A stretch of 10,355 bases of DNA, taken from Saprospiraceae bacterium. GTDB taxonomy: Bacteria > Bacteroidota > Bacteroidia > Chitinophagales > Saprospiraceae. The position numbers were made by a program, and so were the translations under genes. The stretch lies in NCBI GenBank assembly GCA_020436955.1, contig JAGQWW010000062.1, positions 1 through 10,355 of the forward strand, given 5' to 3'. The first letter of the stretch is position 1; each line of letters begins with the position of its first letter. The notes under the pieces are model-generated. The model ran no database searches. It was not told the DNA's origin and saw only the letters and a list, made by a program, of their open reading frames with translations. Below are positions 7,225-10,355 of this stretch, one piece after another.

Positions 7225-7941
7225 ATGATGAAGTTCTTTTTAAAAGGTTTAGCTTTTTCAATTGTAATACTTTCGCTTATGCAATGCCAGCATGAAAAAC
7301 ACCAGCACGAAGAAGGCGGTGATCATGGTGACGCACATCAACACCACCATGGTGATGCCAATGACCATATGCTTCAAACACCTATCGAAGAACTGATTCA
7401 ACGTTTTGATAATCCGGAGCGTGATGAATGGCAAAAACCTAATGACGTAATGGCGCTGCTAAATGTTGACAGTAGCCAGACCTGGTTGGATATTGGAAGT
7501 GGTAGCGGCTACTTTTCTTTCCGACTGTTGAATGCCGGAGCCAGTGTTATTTGTGGTGATGTAGATGACAGGTTTCTTGGCCATATTCGTCAAAAAAGAG
7601 ATTCGCTTGGCATCCCTGCAAATAAAATGAAGTTGCGCAAACTTCCCTACAATGCACCCAATTTAAAAGAAAAAGAAGCCGACGGAGTCTTGATTGTAGA
7701 CACCTATCATCACATTGAAGACCGCATTAAATACTTCAAACTGGTGAAATTTGGTTTGAAAGACGATGGTAAACTTGTTGTCATCGACTTTTTCAAAAAG
7801 GAAACGCCGGTAGGCCCTCCTGTTGAAATGAAAATGAGTGAAGAAACGGTAATGGATGAACTAAAAGCAGCCGGCTTCACCAATTTCGAAATAAACGATG
7901 AGCTGTTACCGTATCAGTATGTGATAGTGGCGAGGGGCTAG
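7225..7941 (+). CDS. exported class I SAM-dependent methyltransferase, probable lipoprotein with His-rich linker
   Basis: A 238-residue protein. Residues 1-20 form an export signal (KFFLKGLAFSIVILSLMQ) ending at Cys21; the lipobox LMQC is atypical at -1, so lipidation is likely but not certain. Residues 22-48 are a flexible linker with nine His plus many Asp/Glu, suggesting divalent metal binding. A conserved-looking FDNPERDEWQKP block (61-72) precedes a Rossmann methyltransferase domain with the SAM-binding motif LDIGSGSGYF (88-97), an acidic GDVDDR strand, and VDTYHHIED in the motif IV region. The domain is complete and not visibly degraded. Homologues with export signals exist in Bacteroidota and Proteobacteria, but their substrate is unknown to me. 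Two adjacent ATGs (7225, 7228) are equally possible starts. It follows the propeller gene by 3 nt. Confidence 0.85.
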   Translation: MMKFFLKGLAFSIVILSLMQCQHEKHQHEEGGDHGDAHQHHHGDANDHMLQTPIEELIQRFDNPERDEWQKPNDVMALLNVDSSQTWLDIGSGSGYFSFRLLNAGASVICGDVDDRFLGHIRQKRDSLGIPANKMKLRKLPYNAPNLKEKEADGVLIVDTYHHIEDRIKYFKLVKFGLKDDGKLVVIDFFKKETPVGPPVEMKMSEETVMDELKAAGFTNFEINDELLPYQYVIVARG

Positions 7942-7948
7942 TAGCTGG

Positions 7949-7980
7949 ATGGGTTTATGGGTTAATAGGTTAATAGAATT
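7949..7980. repeat. degenerate 8-bp tandem repeat
   Basis: Four consecutive octamers read ATGGGTTT, ATGGGTTA, ATAGGTTA and ATAGAATT, beginning 7 nt after the methyltransferase stop. They are followed by a T-run (about 7983-7989) without a clear hairpin. This could be simple slippage sequence in a convergent spacer. Confidence 0.6.
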
Positions 7981-8022
7981 TATTTTTTTAGCAGCTTCCT
8001 TGACCCTAATTACCGATTATTG

Positions 8023-8037
8023 GGTGATCCTATCACC
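8023..8037. other. small hairpin in convergent spacer (weak terminator candidate)
   Basis: GGTGAT (8023-8028) and ATCACC (8032-8037) form a 6-bp perfect stem with a 3-nt loop, midway between the convergent stops at 7941 and 8073. No T-run follows on either strand, so a terminator role is only suggested by position. Confidence 0.35.
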
Positions 8038-8069
8038 GCGAACCGCATACCGCACTGCGCACTCCGTTA
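8035..8069. repeat. degenerate 7-bp GC-rich tandem repeat
   Basis: Five heptamers in register read ACCGCGA, ACCGCAT, ACCGCAC, TGCGCAC and TCCGTTA. The array ends 3 nt before the stop codon of the permease and stands out as GC-rich against its AT-rich flank. Confidence 0.55.
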
Positions 8070-8072
8070 ACG

Positions 8073-9344
8073 CTATTTCCGCTTCGCCACCAAATACGTT
8101 CCGTAACCTACCACCAGGTTACTCAATCCAAGGAGGCTTTCAAATGGTTTGTCGTAAATCAGGAAGGCCAAAATCCATACGCTTATGATCAGGAAAAGCG
8201 CAGGGAACCAAGGGTGTGTTGGATTTTTATAGGTAAGATTTTTCCTGTCAATGAAAAATACACCAGCTACTGTTAAAGCCGAAAACAGCTGTAAAATAAA
8301 ACCGCAATACAATAAAACAGCTTCAAAGGTACCTGTCCAAATCATTAGGAGGCTGATGGCCGTTTGGAACCAAATTGCTCTTACAGGAATACCATTTTTA
8401 TTCTTTTGTAAAAGGAATTTCCAAAAACTATAATCCTCAGCCATAACCAGGCTGACCCTGGGACCAACCCAAACCATTGCACTGATACTGGACACTAAAA
8501 ATAGTGCAATGGCAATGCTTATTATTTTACCTCCTTGCTCACCCAATACATTAATAGCTACCACCTGACCCACTTCCACTTTTCCAACCATCTGATCAAT
8601 GGGGGCATGAGAAAGAAACATCCAATTGAGCAAAATATATAATACCGTTACGACCAGCGTACCTCTGATGAGGGCCTTGGGCAGGTTTTTTATGGGTTCC
8701 TTTATTTCTTCCACAACATAAGCTGCAGCATTCCATCCGGTATAGGAATAGGTTACATAGACCAGAGAAATGGCAAATACCGGCATGAGAACCTCTCCTT
8801 TCCAACTAGACGAATAATCCAATGCATTAGGTTCCACAGGCATAAAAAAGCCTAGTAGAATGAAACCGGCAATCAATACCAATTTTAAAAAGGTAGTAGT
8901 ATTTTGAAAGCGGCTACTGCTCTTCAAATTGAGGGAATGAATAATAGCGACGCCAACAACGGCCAGGGTTGCCAGCAGGGTAGCGTTGATTTGATAAAGC
9001 TTTCCAACATATTCGCCCAGGGCCATAGCAGCTAATGCAACTGGTGCTGCAAATCCTACCGTTATGGAAACCCAACCCGACAGATAACCAACAGAAGGAT
9101 GGAATATTTCAGAAAGATAATGGTACTCACCACCGGAACGTGGAAATTTGGCACCCAGCTCAGCATAAGCAAAAGCACCAGCCAACGCTATTAATCCTCC
9201 TAAAGCCCATAAAATAAGGATAGAAATAGTATTGGTGGTTCCCGTTAATTGAAAACCCAGGCTGGTAAAGACACCTGTACCGATCATATTGGCCACCACA
9301 AGGGCTGTTGCACTCTTCCATCCAATTTTATCCAACTGCTGCAT
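8073..9344 (-). CDS. APC-family amino acid permease
   Basis: A 423-residue integral inner-membrane transporter with about 12 hydrophobic segments. It has the hallmarks of the APC superfamily (amino acid-polyamine-organocation), close to the LAT/CAT-like branch: the glycine-rich unwound helix 1 motif MIGTGVF (20-26), the AYAELGAKFPRSGGEY loop after helix 2 (59-74), and a helix 6 region YSYTGWNAAAYVVEEIKEP (199-217). Length matches the family, and no truncation is seen. It probably imports or exchanges amino acids using the ion gradient or antiport; the substrate cannot be assigned from sequence alone. The ATG at 9342-9344 lies 3 nt after the stop of the SRPBCC gene, so both form one operon transcribed leftward. 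It faces the methyltransferase operon tail to tail. Confidence 0.9.
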   Translation of the reverse strand: MQQLDKIGWKSATALVVANMIGTGVFTSLGFQLTGTTNTISILILWALGGLIALAGAFAYAELGAKFPRSGGEYHYLSEIFHPSVGYLSGWVSITVGFAAPVALAAMALGEYVGKLYQINATLLATLAVVGVAIIHSLNLKSSSRFQNTTTFLKLVLIAGFILLGFFMPVEPNALDYSSSWKGEVLMPVFAISLVYVTYSYTGWNAAAYVVEEIKEPIKNLPKALIRGTLVVTVLYILLNWMFLSHAPIDQMVGKVEVGQVVAINVLGEQGGKIISIAIALFLVSSISAMVWVGPRVSLVMAEDYSFWKFLLQKNKNGIPVRAIWFQTAISLLMIWTGTFEAVLLYCGFILQLFSALTVAGVFFIDRKNLTYKNPTHPWFPALFLIISVWILAFLIYDKPFESLLGLSNLVVGYGTYLVAKRK

Positions 9345-9347
9345 GCA

Positions 9348-9794
9348 CTATTTTGCTACCGATTCGAGGTAATTTTTTAAAAATTGTAATGCTTTTGGCC
9401 AGGCATCCACTACTGCTTCATGATACCAATCCCAATCTCCTCCTGATTGATACCCGTCCTGTATGACTTTCAAATGACCTCCGATTTCAGTCTTAGCTAC
9501 GGAGATATCCATAGTCATCGGCCCTAAGATAGAACGCTCAGGATTCACATATATCATAGTTTCAATGCACAATCTTGCTGCGGGTTTGAAATTACTAATT
9601 AGACCACTTGAAACATATTTCACACCCGCCTCACTATAATCCCAGGCCAGGGTAAAGACTCCACCCGTCCTTAGTTCAATCAATGATTTTTCCACGCCCC
9701 ACCATCCTTTGAGATGCTCCGGGTCATAAAAAGCAGACAATATCATGGCTGGAGAACAACCTATTTCAACTTCATTGATTACGGGAGGTTTCAT
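9348..9794 (-). CDS. SRPBCC/AHSA1-like ligand-binding domain protein
   Basis: A 148-residue cytoplasmic protein with no signal peptide. It shows the SRPBCC (START-like helix-grip) pattern of the AHSA1/polyketide-cyclase group: an N-terminal strand followed by SPAMILSAFYDPEHLKGWWG (14-33), a central antiparallel sheet with GGVFTLAWDY, then GHLKVIQDGYQ and a long C-terminal helix AVVDAWPKALQFLKNYLESVAK. The family folds around a hydrophobic cavity; members range from Hsp90 co-chaperone-like proteins to lipid or small-molecule binders, and many in bacteria have no known ligand. I assign no specific function. It is the first gene of a two-gene operon with the APC permease 3 nt downstream, and its start is divergent from the Crp/Fnr gene across a 70-nt gap, a common arrangement for a regulator and its target. 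Confidence 0.85.
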   Translation of the reverse strand: MKPPVINEVEIGCSPAMILSAFYDPEHLKGWWGVEKSLIELRTGGVFTLAWDYSEAGVKYVSSGLISNFKPAARLCIETMIYVNPERSILGPMTMDISVAKTEIGGHLKVIQDGYQSGGDWDWYHEAVVDAWPKALQFLKNYLESVAK

Positions 9795-9833
9795 AAGGGT
9801 AAAAATATATGGGAAAATAGAACTTCTTTGGTA

Positions 9834-9850
9834 AAATTGAACTTCAATTT
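9834..9850. promoter_or_regulatory. perfect 17-bp palindrome, candidate operator
   Basis: AAATTGAA (9834-9841), C9842 and TTCAATTT (9843-9850) form a perfect dyad inside the 70-nt divergent spacer, 14 nt upstream of the regulator ATG and 39 nt upstream of the SRPBCC ATG. The TTGAA...TTCAA core is shorter-spaced than classical CRP (TGTGA-N6-TCACA) or FNR (TTGAT-N4-ATCAA) sites. The position would suit autorepression and shared control. No strong -33/-7 pair is evident in the spacer. Confidence 0.5.
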
Positions 9851-9864
9851 CTAAAAATAGAAAA

Positions 9865-10355
9865 ATGGCAAAGGAAACCGAAGTACCCGGGCCTCAATGG
9901 CTCCAGTCAAAAGTAAGGAGATACATAACTTTAACCGATGAGGAGGCTGTGACTTTTTGGTCCTTTTTTAAAAAGCAAAATTTAAAAAACAAAGAGTTGC
10001 TATTAAAGGTAGGAGCAGTATGCGAATATTTTGCCTTGGTAACAGACGGTTGTTTGATGAATTATTACGTAGATGAAAATGGGTTTGAACATGTGTTACA
10101 ATTTGCCACACCCATGTGGTGGACCGCTGACCTGAATAGCTTGATTAACGGCGTTCCTTCCAATTATTCTATTCGAGCTTTAACCGCCTCAAAAGTGCTG
10201 TTGCTTTCCAAATCAGATCTGGACGAGTTGTACAGAAAGGTTCCGGCTACTGAACGTTATTTCCGCATCATTTTTCAAAACTCCCTTATTGCCCACCAGC
10301 AGCGCATCATGCGCAATCATGCATATAACGCGGAAGAAAGGTACAGACAGTTCCA
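9865..10355 (+). CDS. Crp/Fnr-family transcriptional regulator (3' truncated by window)
   Basis: An open frame from the ATG at 9865 runs 163 codons to the right edge without a stop. The translation begins MAKETEVPGPQWLQSK and contains a cyclic-nucleotide-binding-like jelly roll. An N-terminal helix region (TLTDEEAVTFWSFFKKQNLK) is followed by LLLKVGAVCEYFALVTDGCLMNYYVD, then GFEHVLQFATPMWWTADLNSL, IRALTASKVLLLSKSDLDELY (about residues 101-121) and a long dimerisation helix with AHQQRIMRNHAYNAEERYRQF. This order and wording match the Bacteroidota Crp/Fnr regulators, which rarely keep the cAMP-binding Arg of the phosphate cassette; I see no clear cAMP pocket signature either. The DNA-binding helix-turn-helix would lie beyond the window. 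It is divergent from the SRPBCC-permease operon. Confidence 0.85.
   Translation, partial: MAKETEVPGPQWLQSKVRRYITLTDEEAVTFWSFFKKQNLKNKELLLKVGAVCEYFALVTDGCLMNYYVDENGFEHVLQFATPMWWTADLNSLINGVPSNYSIRALTASKVLLLSKSDLDELYRKVPATERYFRIIFQNSLIAHQQRIMRNHAYNAEERYRQF

Noticed and set aside
7949..8069. CRISPR-like array
   Set aside because: The repeat units are only 7-8 bp with no spacers and no cas genes nearby.

Overview
The window looks like a chromosomal segment of a member of the Bacteroidota, probably a Saprospiraceae- or Sphingobacteriales-like environmental lineage. The evidence is two secreted proteins ending in type IX secretion (T9SS) sorting domains with FPNP motifs, a GldB-type gliding lipoprotein, a Crp/Fnr regulator of the divergent kind common in this phylum, and promoters resembling the Bacteroidota TTTG / TAnnTTTG consensus. 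The genus cannot be read from the sequence.

Layout. Positions 1-2520 are AT-rich by eye. They hold the 3' end of a T9SS cargo gene (+), then two tandem paralogous genes for small outer-membrane-type proteins (-). The convergent stop codons at 1270-1273 overlap. Positions 2520-2880 hold a 43-bp near-perfect palindrome, an intrinsic terminator, a tRNA with CAT anticodon (-) and its promoter. Positions 2879-4561 (+) carry a YihX-like HAD phosphatase and gldB, 3 nt apart. Positions 4636-7941 (+) carry a secreted YVTN-type beta-propeller protein with a T9SS tail and, 3 nt later, an exported class I SAM-dependent methyltransferase with a histidine-rich linker. A short convergent spacer with two degenerate short-period repeats follows. 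Positions 8073-9794 (-) carry an APC-family amino acid permease and, 3 nt upstream of it, an SRPBCC/AHSA1-like protein. A divergently transcribed Crp/Fnr regulator begins at 9865 and runs off the right edge. A perfect 17-bp palindrome lies between it and the SRPBCC gene.

How the genes fit together. GldB belongs to the gliding/T9SS machinery, and two of the surrounding genes encode probable T9SS cargo. The least ordinary unit is the propeller plus exported methyltransferase pair: both proteins appear to leave the cytoplasm, yet the methyltransferase fold normally needs cytoplasmic SAM. The Crp/Fnr regulator may control itself and the SRPBCC-permease operon through the shared palindrome. I see no mobile element, CRISPR array, rRNA or defence system. 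No stretch without a gene exceeds 300 bases.
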